From Actinomycetes bacterium (GTDB lineage Bacteria > Actinomycetota > Actinomycetes > Mycobacteriales > Mycobacteriaceae): 64,000 nucleotides of DNA. A program made the translations under genes and the position numbers. The DNA lies in contig JAEYUQ010000001.1 of NCBI GenBank assembly GCA_023432405.1, positions 1 through 64,000 on the forward strand, read 5' to 3'. Positions 51,539 to 60,379 of this stretch are shown here, in pieces. A model generated the notes under the pieces. The model made no database searches, had not been told where the DNA came from, and saw only the letters and a list, made by a program, of their open reading frames with translations. Every line of letters starts with the position of its first letter. Position 1 is the stretch's first letter.

Positions 51539-52546
51539 ATGGCAATCACAATGCAGTATGACGATGACGCCGATCTCTCCTTGATTCAAAGCCGCAAGGT
51601 TGCGGTGATTGGATACGGTTCTCAGGGGCACGCACATGCCCAGAATCTACGGGATTCCGGAGTTGATGTTGTGATCGGTCTGCGGGAAGGGTCTGCATCC
51701 CGTGAGCGCGCCGAGGAAGCAGGATTCAAAGTTCTCTCCAATGCCGAAGCAGCACAGTGGGCTGACCTCATTGTGATTTTGGCTCCCGATACCTCCCAGG
51801 CCAAGATTTTCTCTGAGGACATCGAGCCAAATCTCAACGATGGGGATGCGATCTTCTTTGGACATGGTTTGAACATCCACTATGGGCTGATTAAGCCCGC
51901 TGAGAATATCACCGTAGCTATGGTGGCTCCGAAGGGGCCGGGGCACCTGGTGCGTCGGCAGTTTGTTGATGGCAAGGGTGTTCCGTGCCTGATTGCGGCT
52001 GCTCAAGATCCCAAGGGCAACGCTCTTGATCTTGCGCTGTCTTATGCTTCCGCTATCGGTGGCGGGCGTGCTGGTGTTATCACCACCACCTTCAAAGATG
52101 AGACGGAAACTGACCTCTTTGGTGAGCAGGCTGTTCTCTGCGGTGGTTTGGAAAGCCTCATCATGAACGGTTTTGAAGTTCTCACTGAGGCTGGCTACGC
52201 CCCCGAGATGGCCTACTTCGAGGTATGCCACGAGATGAAGCTCATTGTTGATCTCATCTTTGAAGGTGGCTTGGCAAACATGAACTACTCCATCTCGGAT
52301 ACAGCTGAGCTGGGTGGCTATGTGTCCGGTCCTCGCATTGTGGACAACACCGCTAAGGAAAAGATGCGTGAGGTTCTTACGGACATCCAAAATGGTAGCT
52401 TCGTGAAGGATCGTCTGCTTAAGAACATTGAGAACAACAACAAGGATCTTGAAGATCTGCGTGCTCAGGTGGCTGCTCACCCCATCGAGAAGGTTGGCAA
52501 GGAACTGCGTTCTCTGATGAGCTGGATTAGCACTCCTGCTGAGTAA
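51539..52546 (+). CDS. ilvC: Ketol-acid reductoisomerase
   Basis: IlvC isomerises and reduces acetolactate or acetohydroxybutyrate. From ATG 51539 (MAITMQYDDDADLSLIQ), after AAGAAAGG, the product has 335 residues, the class I length. The Rossmann loop GYGSQGHAHAQNLRDSG is followed by Ser/Arg residues (REGSASR) for NADPH. The catalytic acidic residues lie in FFGHGLNIHYG, LFGEQAVLCGG and FEVCHEMKLIVDLIFEGG. A 96-base spacer from ilvN may hold a second promoter, as in C. glutamicum. A terminator follows. Confidence 0.97.
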   Translation: MAITMQYDDDADLSLIQSRKVAVIGYGSQGHAHAQNLRDSGVDVVIGLREGSASRERAEEAGFKVLSNAEAAQWADLIVILAPDTSQAKIFSEDIEPNLNDGDAIFFGHGLNIHYGLIKPAENITVAMVAPKGPGHLVRRQFVDGKGVPCLIAAAQDPKGNALDLALSYASAIGGGRAGVITTTFKDETETDLFGEQAVLCGGLESLIMNGFEVLTEAGYAPEMAYFEVCHEMKLIVDLIFEGGLANMNYSISDTAELGGYVSGPRIVDNTAKEKMREVLTDIQNGSFVKDRLLKNIENNNKDLEDLRAQVAAHPIEKVGKELRSLMSWISTPAE

Positions 52547-52578
52547 ATTGTCAACGTCTGGGAATTTTCCCTGACGAC

Positions 52579-52626
52579 GCCCCACGCCTGTGGCCTGTGT
52601 GCTCATGGTTGTGGGGCATTGTTTTT
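52579..52626 (+). terminator. Terminator after ilvC
   Basis: GCCCCAC (52579-52585) pairs with GTGGGGC (52611-52617), loop of 25 bases, followed by ATTGTTTTT. It closes the ilvBNC transcript 33 bases after the ilvC stop. Confidence 0.7.
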
Positions 52627-52649
52627 GCTCAGTGTCTACACTTGCTCCT

Positions 52650-54602
52650 ATGGGATTTACCACGCCAACCTATGACCTTGAAGATCTCTTCAGCCGAATT
52701 GATCGGGGTGACATTCAACTTCCTGATTTTCAGCGCACCTTCCTGTGGAATGTTGACCAAATCCGGTCCGTTATTGTCTCGGTTCTGCGAGGGTACCCCA
52801 TTGGTGCTCTCACGGCCTTGGATGCCCGTAATGAGGAGATTCGCTTAAAACCACGTCCTCTCACTAATATCCCCACCACGGTGGAACAACCAGGGATGCT
52901 TCTGTTGGACGGTCAGCAGCGCCTCAGTACTCTGTACCTGTCTTTCCAGGGAGACGGTGTGGTGAAAACTGTTGATTTTCGTCAGAAGCGTGTGGTTCGC
53001 AAGTTCTACGTTGACATCGCAAAGGCTGTGGAGTCACCCATCATGCCTGGGGAAGCTGTGTTTGCTGTGGATCACGCTGGTGTTGTCAAATCTCACTTTG
53101 CTCCTAGCATTCCCAACGGGCTTCGGACTCGTGAAGATGCTGTGAAGGCCCATGTAATTCCGGTGTCGGCTCTGCTCAGCCACGAAGCCACTGATTTCCT
53201 TTTTGACTCTCTTGTGGACGCTGATGACGTCTGGCGGGAAAAGATAAAGCGTTTTTATGATCTCATCATAAATCCCCTGGCGGGTTATCGGGTTCCTATT
53301 ATTCGTCTGGGGCGCGAAACCGAGATGCGAGCTATAGGCTCCATCTTCAGTAAGGTCAACACACCTGGTCAGCACATGGCTGTTATTGACCTGCTCTCTA
53401 GCGTATTTGCTGCCGAAGATCCCTCCTTCCAGCTTCATCAAGACTGGGAGCGCGTGCGCACGGAGCTTCACCGTCACCCCGTTTTGCGCGGTATCCACAG
53501 CACGCAGTTCCTGACCGCTTTGTCGTTGCTTGTCAATTCGCGCCGCAAGATGGCGAGCGGTCATCGTTCCGATATTTTGCGCCTAACCTTAGATGACTAC
53601 CGCAATGCTGTTCAGGAAACAGTGGATGCCTTTGAGAAAGCGGCCACATTCTTGACGCAGCGGTGTATGTTCCAGGCAGATCAGGTTCCTTACACCAAGC
53701 AGATTATCCCTTTGGCGGTGATTATTGCCCGGGCCTCCGAACATGGGAATCCCTTGGCTGAGCAGTCCAAGGTGGATCTGTTGAACAGGTGGTGGTGGTC
53801 AGGCGTTTTTGGTGAGCTCTACGGTTCTCCGGCTGTCACCACACGCATGGCCTATGACGTGGAGCAAGTTACTGCCTGGCTTGCCGCCGAAGGAACGTCA
53901 GTATCCGAGAGCGAACAGTCTGCTAGCGCTGAAGCTAGTGAAGCCCACGGTGCTGAGGGGCAAGAAGGCAGCGATACTGCGCATGGTGACGTTGAGGCCA
54001 GAGATTCAGTGTCAACCTCGTCCCGTGACGACGCCCCCGTTGCTTCAGGGAGGGCAGTGGAGCCTAAGACCGTTAGGGATGCGGTATTCCATGAGTCTCG
54101 TCTGTTGAGCGTTGATGCTTCCAGCGGGGTCTACAAGGGAATTCTGGCTCTTCTGATGGGGCGAGGGGCTTTGGATTGGAGAAGCTCGGAACCATTTACT
54201 GCAGAAACCGTGCGTTCCTTGAAACCAGATTTCAACCGCATTTTCCCGAAAGAATGGTGCCTGTCTCACGGTATTGATCCCGTGTTGTGGAGAAGCATAC
54301 TCAATCGGACTCCGATGGGAGCGCGTACTCACGACATCATTGGGGATTACTCTCCTCAGCGTTACTTGGCGCGCGTTCAAGCAAAATCACTTCTGGACAA
54401 TGAGGAGTTTGACCAGGTTCTCGCCAGCCACTGTCTTAACCCTCAGCTGTTGCATGAGGGCAATGCTGTGGAGTTCTTCAATGACCGCCGTGCTCGATTC
54501 CTTCGAATGATTGAACACGCCATTGGTAAAGCCGCGGATCACGATGTCAATGATGCTGACCTTTCTGCTGGATACGAAGGTCCTGGAGCCTTTGGAAAGT
54601 AA
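52650..54602 (+). CDS. DUF262 protein with a degenerate HNH-like end
   Basis: From ATG 52650 the product has 650 residues. Residues about 1-90 form the DUF262 (ParB-like) domain with QLPDFQRTFLWNVDQIRSVIVSVLRGYP in outline and the catalytic-type LLLDGQQRLSTLY motif, which hydrolyses NTP in GmrSD, SspE and BrxU. A helical middle is followed by a Ser/Glu/Ala-rich linker at residues 430-475. The C-terminal part contains FNRIFPKEWCL and ARTHDIIGDYSPQRYL, matching the DUF1524 HNH region except that the normal His-His before I-F-P reads Asn-Arg. Nuclease activity may be lost or altered. It stands alone, with no modification genes beside it. It could be a phage-defence enzyme or a housekeeping relative. 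Confidence 0.85.
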   Translation: MGFTTPTYDLEDLFSRIDRGDIQLPDFQRTFLWNVDQIRSVIVSVLRGYPIGALTALDARNEEIRLKPRPLTNIPTTVEQPGMLLLDGQQRLSTLYLSFQGDGVVKTVDFRQKRVVRKFYVDIAKAVESPIMPGEAVFAVDHAGVVKSHFAPSIPNGLRTREDAVKAHVIPVSALLSHEATDFLFDSLVDADDVWREKIKRFYDLIINPLAGYRVPIIRLGRETEMRAIGSIFSKVNTPGQHMAVIDLLSSVFAAEDPSFQLHQDWERVRTELHRHPVLRGIHSTQFLTALSLLVNSRRKMASGHRSDILRLTLDDYRNAVQETVDAFEKAATFLTQRCMFQADQVPYTKQIIPLAVIIARASEHGNPLAEQSKVDLLNRWWWSGVFGELYGSPAVTTRMAYDVEQVTAWLAAEGTSVSESEQSASAEASEAHGAEGQEGSDTAHGDVEARDSVSTSSRDDAPVASGRAVEPKTVRDAVFHESRLLSVDASSGVYKGILALLMGRGALDWRSSEPFTAETVRSLKPDFNRIFPKEWCLSHGIDPVLWRSILNRTPMGARTHDIIGDYSPQRYLARVQAKSLLDNEEFDQVLASHCLNPQLLHEGNAVEFFNDRRARFLRMIEHAIGKAADHDVNDADLSAGYEGPGAFGK

Positions 54603-54681
54603 ACACCAACGCGCCGCGGATTTGTGGCCTTGTTAGGATTGTGGCGTTGTACTTTGTGATAGCCGGAAAGGACAAGCACGC

Positions 54682-56523
54682 GTGCATTTCGGTTCCCGAT
54701 CTTTAATGGCGTTACTCGCCTCAGTATTTCTCTCATCAGGGCTAGTGGCGTGTACGGATTCCCCGAGCACTGAGATTCCCGATACTCTGGAGAAAGCTGC
54801 GGCAGCTAACCAAAAACACAAAGTGGCCGATGGCTATCAGGAAACTCCGCAGGTAATCCCAGATGATAATAAGAGTGGCTATGATTCCCTGCGTCGCTTC
54901 TTCACAGACTCCGATCAGCTCATTCTTTCAGGGACAGCCCCTCAAGACCAGCTCACCGCTGCCTCTGTGGCTGTCATGACCCGTACTCCTGTGATGGCTT
55001 ACAGTCTTCGCCTGCACGATTCTGTGGTATCGCTTGTCCGAGATTTGGGCGTTTCCTCCATTGTGACTGTGGGGAATGTGCAGCTCAAGCGGGATATTGA
55101 GGGCGTCTCAGTGGCAGCTCTTCCTCAGGATATCTCGCAGCTTAGCGATGCAGTGGGAAAGACGTTAACTCCTCAGCCGGTTCAGAAGCGCAATGAGGCG
55201 CCAGGAGCTGTTGCGGCTTTGGAGGGGGATACCTCTCTTGTGCTCACACCTGGGTGGGACGCCTCTGGAAATGGCGTAGGGCAGGCCCAGAAAACCAGTG
55301 CTTCCCAAGCCTCCGTCACTGATCAGCTCACCCCTGAGAACAATCCTCAAGCACAGGCGAAGGCTTCCCACGCTTCCGTGTCTTCCGATTCGGTAGCACA
55401 GGCTGAGGCGGAGTCTTCGAAGAGCTCTAGAAGCTCTGCAACGCAGAGTCCTGATTCAGGCTCGGTGACAGTTGCTGTCCAGGAGGAAGGTGAAGGGGAT
55501 AAAGCTCCGATTGTGATTGCCAGTCCTCAGTCTGGGCTGTTAGCCGTGGCCAACGCCCGGGCTTGTGGTGCTCAGGTAAGGATGTTGGATTATCCTGATC
55601 CTCGCATTAACGACGTCGCTACGCGAAGTGTGGCAGGTTTGGCAGACAAACCACTTATTGCTTTAGGCAGTCAGTTTGGCTCAGATGCCAGTTTGACTCA
55701 GAAGATTCGCTACGCAGAGTCGGACTCGCCCGAGCTTCCCGGTGGAGGGAAATTGGTGTTTCCCGGGCGACGGATGATAGCGTTGTACGGTCACCCGTCA
55801 GGTCCTGACCTGGGAGTCATGGGTGAGCAAAATCCCAAGGAATCTGTGGCTCGCGTGGAAAAGTTGGTGGACCAGTATCAGAAGCTCACCTCGGAACCTG
55901 TTATCCCAGCTTTTGAAATCATCGGCACCGTGGCATCTGCAGATCCCGGAGTAGACGGCAACTACAGCAATGAGTTCTTGGAAGAAGATTTGGTGGGGTA
56001 CGTGGATGCCATCACAAAAGCGGGTGGCTATGCGGTCATTGATCTTCAGCCAGGTCGCGGTACGTTCTTGGAACAAGCCAAGCTCTATACAAACCTGCTG
56101 AAGCGTCCGAATGTGGGTTTGGCATTGGATGCTGAGTGGAAACTAGGCCCAGAGGATCTTCCTGCTGAGCAGGTAGGGCACGCGGAAGCCTCTGAGATTA
56201 ATGAGACAATTGACTGGTTAGCCGCCCTGGTCAAGGAGAATAACTTGCCCCAAAAGGCATTTGTTCTTCACCAGTTCCAGGTTCAGATGTTGCGGGATAG
56301 GGAAAATATTGACACTGACCGTCCCGAGCTGGCTTATGTTCTTCACGCCGATGGTCACGGTTTTGAAGAGCAAAAAATGGACACCTGGAATGTGCTTCGG
56401 CAAGGCCTTTCTCCGAACTACTTTATGGCCTGGAAGAACTTTTACGATGAAGACCAGCCCATGTTCACTCCTGAACAGACATACAAGGTGCAACCTCGCC
56501 CCTGGTTTGTCTCTTATCAATAG
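54682..56523 (+). CDS. Large lipoprotein with cell-wall-binding-like and glycosidase-like regions
   Basis: The 613-residue product starts at GTG 54682 after AAAGGA. The signal ends in a lipobox L-V-A-C near residue 24. Residues 60-165 (TDSDQLILSGTAPQDQLTAASVAVM in outline) resemble cell-wall-binding repeat 2. A Ser/Gln/Ala-rich low-complexity linker covers about 165-270. The second half looks like a TIM-barrel-type domain (VIPAFEIIGTVASADPGVDGNY, then GYAVIDLQPGRGTFLEQAKLY and GLALDAEWKLGP in outline) with several conserved acids, compatible with a polysaccharide hydrolase or binding protein. It sits between a DUF262 gene and serA in this neighbourhood. Domain calls are by pattern only. Confidence 0.68.
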   Translation: MHFGSRSLMALLASVFLSSGLVACTDSPSTEIPDTLEKAAAANQKHKVADGYQETPQVIPDDNKSGYDSLRRFFTDSDQLILSGTAPQDQLTAASVAVMTRTPVMAYSLRLHDSVVSLVRDLGVSSIVTVGNVQLKRDIEGVSVAALPQDISQLSDAVGKTLTPQPVQKRNEAPGAVAALEGDTSLVLTPGWDASGNGVGQAQKTSASQASVTDQLTPENNPQAQAKASHASVSSDSVAQAEAESSKSSRSSATQSPDSGSVTVAVQEEGEGDKAPIVIASPQSGLLAVANARACGAQVRMLDYPDPRINDVATRSVAGLADKPLIALGSQFGSDASLTQKIRYAESDSPELPGGGKLVFPGRRMIALYGHPSGPDLGVMGEQNPKESVARVEKLVDQYQKLTSEPVIPAFEIIGTVASADPGVDGNYSNEFLEEDLVGYVDAITKAGGYAVIDLQPGRGTFLEQAKLYTNLLKRPNVGLALDAEWKLGPEDLPAEQVGHAEASEINETIDWLAALVKENNLPQKAFVLHQFQVQMLRDRENIDTDRPELAYVLHADGHGFEEQKMDTWNVLRQGLSPNYFMAWKNFYDEDQPMFTPEQTYKVQPRPWFVSYQ

Positions 56524-56611
56524 GGTTCAAGGCAGCCCGTGTGGGGGAAGTTCCTGCCTCTTTTGCACTTTCCCTTAACGAAAAGCCCTGCCTTACTCAC
56601 GGTTCAGTAGT

Positions 56612-56628
56612 ACTGTGCTTAACACAGT
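56612..56628 (+). promoter_or_regulatory. Perfect inverted repeat upstream of serA
   Basis: ACTGTG and CACAGT flank CTTAA, giving a symmetric 17-base site 39 bases before the serA start. Arms, spacing and position fit a dimeric repressor operator. No T-run follows, so it is not a terminator. The regulator is unknown. Confidence 0.5.
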
Positions 56629-56666
56629 CAGAATTTTACTTAACGCGGAAAGTAGGAGATCTTTCG

Positions 56667-58259
56667 GTGACTGAGAAGAACAAGCCTGTGGTGCTCATTG
56701 CGGATAAGTTGAGTCAGGCCACTGTGGACGTCCTTGGAGATGATGTTGAGGTTCGCTGGGTAGACGGCCCCAATCGTCCAGAGTTGCTTGAAGCCGTAAA
56801 AGACGCAGATGCTTTGCTGGTGCGCTCTGCAACGACCGTCGATAAGGAAGTGCTGGAAGCTGCAGAGCACTTGTCCATTGTGGGCCGTGCGGGTGTGGGT
56901 CTGGACAATGTGGATATTCCCACCGCCACCGAGCGTGGTGTGATGGTGGTCAATGCTCCTACCTCCAATATCCACTCGGCTGCTGAACACGCCATTGCTT
57001 TGATGCTGGCTGTTGCTCGTCAGGTGCCTGCGGCCTACGAGACTCTGCAAGGTGGAGAGTGGAAGCGCTCAAGCTTCAAGGGTGTTGAGCTTTTGGGCAA
57101 GACCCTGGGAGTGGTTGGTTTTGGTCATATCGGACAGCTGGTGGCACAGCGCCTGAAAGCCTTTGGCATGGATGTTGTGGCCTATGACCCCTACGCTAAT
57201 CCTGCTCGTGCCGCACAGCTGGGCGTGGAGCTCGTGGAGATAGATGACCTCATGGGCCGTTCGGACTTTGTTACCGTTCATCTTCCTAAGACCAAGGAAA
57301 CAATCGGTATGTTCGGGGCAGAGCGTTTTGCCAAGGCCAAGAAAGGACAGATTTTCGTCAATGCCTCCCGTGGTGGGCTGGTGGATGAAGATGCCTTGTA
57401 TGACGCCCTGAGCACCGGCCAGATTTGGGGAGCCGGTCTGGATGTTTTTGCTGATGAGCCTGTTCGTGGACACAAACTCTTTGAGCTTCCCAACTTTGTA
57501 GGCACTCCACACCTCGGGGCTTCTACCACCGAGGCGCAGAACCGTGCCGGTATTGATGTGGCCCACTCCGTGCTGAAAGCCTTGGCTGGGGAGTTTGTTC
57601 CCGATGCTGTCAATGTGGACGGTGGCCAGGTGGACGAGGAAGTGGCTCTGTGGCTCAATCTGGCTCGCAAGCTGGGCATTGTGGCCGTGCGTCTGCTGGA
57701 TAAGGCTCCCGTGGAGGTCAACGTTACCGCTCGTGGGGAGCTTTCCACCGAGGAAATCTCAGTGCTGGGTCTGTCCGCCTTGCGTGGAGTGTTCTCAGAG
57801 ATTGTGGAGGGTGATGTCACCTTTGTGAACGCTCCGCAAATTGCCGAAGAGCGCGGCACGAAGCTCAACGTTCTGACCGAGACGGAGGCCTTGGCTCACC
57901 GCAGTACCTTGGTGGTGTCTGTGGTGGCCGCAGATGGTTCCAAGGCGTCAGCTGTAGGTGCTCTGGTTGGTTTGGAGCCTGTGGAGAAACTGGTTCGCCT
58001 CAACCGCCACGGCATTGATTTGCGTGCAGAAAGCTGGAATGTTTTTGCTATCTACAAAGATGTTCCTGGAGCCTTGGGGAAGGCTGGTGGAATTCTGGGC
58101 AATGCTGGTATCAACATTGATGCCGCCGCACTGTCCCCGATGAGCGAATCGAACCAGGCCATCCTGGTTCTTCGTATCGGTGAGGAAGCACCTCAAGATG
58201 TGCTGGATTCTCTCTCCTCCGAGCTGGAGGCTAAAGTTTTCCAGGTTAACTTCGAGTAA
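56667..58259 (+). CDS. serA: D-3-phosphoglycerate dehydrogenase
   Basis: SerA catalyses the first step of serine synthesis. From GTG 56667, preceded by AGGAGA, the product has 530 residues, the long type found in mycobacteria. The NAD-binding VVGFGHIGQLVA is near residue 150. The catalytic Arg is in NASRGGLVDEDAL, the Glu in FADEPVRGH and the His in GTPHLGAST. An intervening domain (residues about 320-455) is followed by the serine-binding ACT domain (IYKDVPGALGKAGGILGNAGINI in outline). A frame upstream to 56541 overlaps the putative operator and is unlikely. A terminator follows about 90 bases downstream. Confidence 0.96.
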   Translation: MTEKNKPVVLIADKLSQATVDVLGDDVEVRWVDGPNRPELLEAVKDADALLVRSATTVDKEVLEAAEHLSIVGRAGVGLDNVDIPTATERGVMVVNAPTSNIHSAAEHAIALMLAVARQVPAAYETLQGGEWKRSSFKGVELLGKTLGVVGFGHIGQLVAQRLKAFGMDVVAYDPYANPARAAQLGVELVEIDDLMGRSDFVTVHLPKTKETIGMFGAERFAKAKKGQIFVNASRGGLVDEDALYDALSTGQIWGAGLDVFADEPVRGHKLFELPNFVGTPHLGASTTEAQNRAGIDVAHSVLKALAGEFVPDAVNVDGGQVDEEVALWLNLARKLGIVAVRLLDKAPVEVNVTARGELSTEEISVLGLSALRGVFSEIVEGDVTFVNAPQIAEERGTKLNVLTETEALAHRSTLVVSVVAADGSKASAVGALVGLEPVEKLVRLNRHGIDLRAESWNVFAIYKDVPGALGKAGGILGNAGINIDAAALSPMSESNQAILVLRIGEEAPQDVLDSLSSELEAKVFQVNFE

Positions 58260-58350
58260 CTCATCGCTTCCCACTACCCTTGGTGTAGTGCCATACTCCT
58301 ACCGACTGCGAACGCTGTGTTTGCCAGCTTCGCCGGAAAGGAGTGTGCAA

Positions 58351-58376
58351 CCCCGCACACAGTGTGCGGGGTTTTT
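58351..58376 (+). terminator. Terminator after serA
   Basis: CCCCGCACAC and GTGTGCGGGG form a near-continuous palindrome (58351-58371) ending in TTTTT. The inner pairs must open to make a loop. It ends the serA transcript just before the YbjN-like gene. Confidence 0.8.
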
Positions 58377-58392
58377 GCTCTAAGGATTCGGT

Positions 58393-59283
58393 GTGAACAA
58401 ACTAACTCAGATGCAACAGGCCGCACAGGCTGTTGGCTTGGAACCACAGCTTCAGAAAGATTGTGTGCTCTGTGACTGCGGACTGTTTCTGCTTCGCGCC
58501 ACTGTGGCCGAGACAGTTCATCTCAGGGCGCAGTGGTCAGCGGAATTGACTGCCGAAGACTATGTGGAGGCAGCTCTTCAGGCTAATAACGCAAACTCTG
58601 CTCGTCTATGGCCCGGATGTGAAGTCTCCGATTCCCTGAACGACGTCGCTAGTGTTATTCAGGAGAATCATCCTCTTCTGGCCTACGCCCATGTTCACCA
58701 TCCAGCTGACGCGACGATGGAGCAGCTCACAGACTGCTGGCGTTCAGGCTTTGCCGCTGGAGTGGAACTCAATGCCCTCTTTGGAGCTGCGTTTCCCACT
58801 GCGGCAGCGCAGATCAGGGATGGATCTAGTGAGCTGCCTACTCTCATACCCACCTCAGTACAGCAGCCATCTGAGCTGTATCAGCCGGTTACTCGGCAGC
58901 GAGTGGAGTCGTGGTTTGCTGCAAAGGGAGTCACTGAGATTCCCTACGATGAGGACAACGCTATGCTCAATTTCTCCTTCGATGGCACTGGAGTAGACAT
59001 TGTGCTCAGCGATCCTTTGGTGTTTAACGTTCAGATCAGTGCCCCTGTACCTCCGGAAACCAGCCTGGATGCAGGCACGATCATGCACCTCTGCAACAAG
59101 GAGAATGCTCGCTCCACCCTGCCTGTAGCATGTGTTATCCACCACGGTGACGGCTGGTGGGTGACCTCCAAGGTGGTTATGCCGGTGGCTCAAGGTCTTA
59201 GCGAGGAGCAATTGGATTCCGCGTTGAGGTTGGGGGTAAGTCGGGCTGCTGGTCAGCTCCGAACCATTATGCATAAGCTCTAG
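58393..59283 (+). CDS. YbjN-like protein with two domains
   Basis: The 296-residue protein appears to contain two YbjN-type sensory domains in tandem, a fold similar to type III secretion chaperones. The second shows VTRQRVESWFAAKGVTEIPYDED and the LPVACVIHHGDGWWV strand. The first has VHLRAQWSAELTAEDYVEAALQANNAN in outline. There is no signal peptide. The start is GTG 58393, just after the serA terminator. The function of the family is unknown. It precedes leuB. Confidence 0.72.
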   Translation: MNKLTQMQQAAQAVGLEPQLQKDCVLCDCGLFLLRATVAETVHLRAQWSAELTAEDYVEAALQANNANSARLWPGCEVSDSLNDVASVIQENHPLLAYAHVHHPADATMEQLTDCWRSGFAAGVELNALFGAAFPTAAAQIRDGSSELPTLIPTSVQQPSELYQPVTRQRVESWFAAKGVTEIPYDEDNAMLNFSFDGTGVDIVLSDPLVFNVQISAPVPPETSLDAGTIMHLCNKENARSTLPVACVIHHGDGWWVTSKVVMPVAQGLSEEQLDSALRLGVSRAAGQLRTIMHKL

Positions 59284-59335
59284 GGTGATACACTCCCTGT
59301 CACAGGTTCATCTCATGAGAAAGTGAGTCCATACT

Positions 59336-60355
59336 ATGAAACTTGCAGTTATTGGTGGCGATGGCATCGGGCCAGAGGTGACGACAGAAGCACTCAAAGT
59401 TCTGCAGGCGGTGCGTGATGATGTGGAGGTCACGCCGTTCGAGCTAGGTGCTGATCATTACTTGGCAACAGGGGAGATTCTCACTGATGAAGACATAGCT
59501 CGTCTGCGTGAGCATGATGCCATTGTGCTGGGTGCTGTCGGAATGCCGGGGAAGGTTGCGCCAGGTATTTTGGAGCGGGGCCTCCTGCTGAAACTGCGCT
59601 TTGATTTGGATCATTGTGTGAATCTGCGTCCGGTCAAGTACTACGCCTCCTCCACCTCTCCCTTGTCCCACCCGGAGGGCATTGACTTTGTGGTGGTGCG
59701 TGAAGGTACTGAAGGGCTCTATGCAGGCAATGGGGGAGTTCTGCGCAAGGGAACTGAGCAGGAGATTGCCAGTGAAGTGTCTCAGAACACTCGCTTTGGT
59801 ATTGAGCGCGTGGTACGGGATGCTTTCACGAGAGCTCAACAGCGCCGCAAGCACCTCACCTTGGTACACAAGAAGAATGTGCTGGTGAATGCAGGGGATT
59901 TGTGGCAGCGCACCGTGGACGAAGTGGCTCCAGAGTTTCCCGATGTGACAGTAGATTACAACCATATCGACGCCGCTACCATCTATATGGTGACAGATCC
60001 CCAGCGCTATGACGTTATTGTCACAGACAACCTTTTCGGGGACATCCTCACTGACTTAGCTGGTGCCATTACTGGCGGGATTGGACTGGCGGCCTCGGGA
60101 AGCATTGATGTCAGCGGTAAAAATCCCTCGATGTTTGAGCCTGTTCACGGCTCTGCTCCTGATATTGCTGGAAAGGGAATTGCTGATCCTCGTGCCGCTA
60201 TTTTGTCAGTGGCGTTGCTGCTTCGTCACGTGGGTGATGACGAGAATGCTGTGCGTATTGAAGAAGCAGTTGCCCATGATGTTGAGACCAACCGGGATGC
60301 AGTGCGCACAGTGGAAGTTGGAGACCGCATAGTCGCCGCACTGACACATGAGTGA
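59336..60355 (+). CDS. leuB: 3-isopropylmalate dehydrogenase
   Basis: LeuB oxidatively decarboxylates 3-isopropylmalate in leucine synthesis. The 339-residue product shows VIGGDGIGPEVTTEAL at the N-terminus, FVVVREGTEGLYAGNGG, the substrate arginines in LRFDLDHCVNLRPVK, and the metal-binding Asp residues in VTDNLFGDILTDLAGAI. The EPVHGSAPDIAGKG block contacts NAD. Length is at the short end, normal for Actinobacteria. It is separated from the ilv genes by serA and others, the usual order here. Confidence 0.96.
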   Translation: MKLAVIGGDGIGPEVTTEALKVLQAVRDDVEVTPFELGADHYLATGEILTDEDIARLREHDAIVLGAVGMPGKVAPGILERGLLLKLRFDLDHCVNLRPVKYYASSTSPLSHPEGIDFVVVREGTEGLYAGNGGVLRKGTEQEIASEVSQNTRFGIERVVRDAFTRAQQRRKHLTLVHKKNVLVNAGDLWQRTVDEVAPEFPDVTVDYNHIDAATIYMVTDPQRYDVIVTDNLFGDILTDLAGAITGGIGLAASGSIDVSGKNPSMFEPVHGSAPDIAGKGIADPRAAILSVALLLRHVGDDENAVRIEEAVAHDVETNRDAVRTVEVGDRIVAALTHE

Positions 60356-60379
60356 TAGGAAGTAGTGTAAAAAAGAGCC

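Noticed and set aside
51647..52663. A 338-codon open frame on the minus strand
   Set aside because: It lies antisense to ilvC, which has all catalytic motifs; no family content in the antisense frame.
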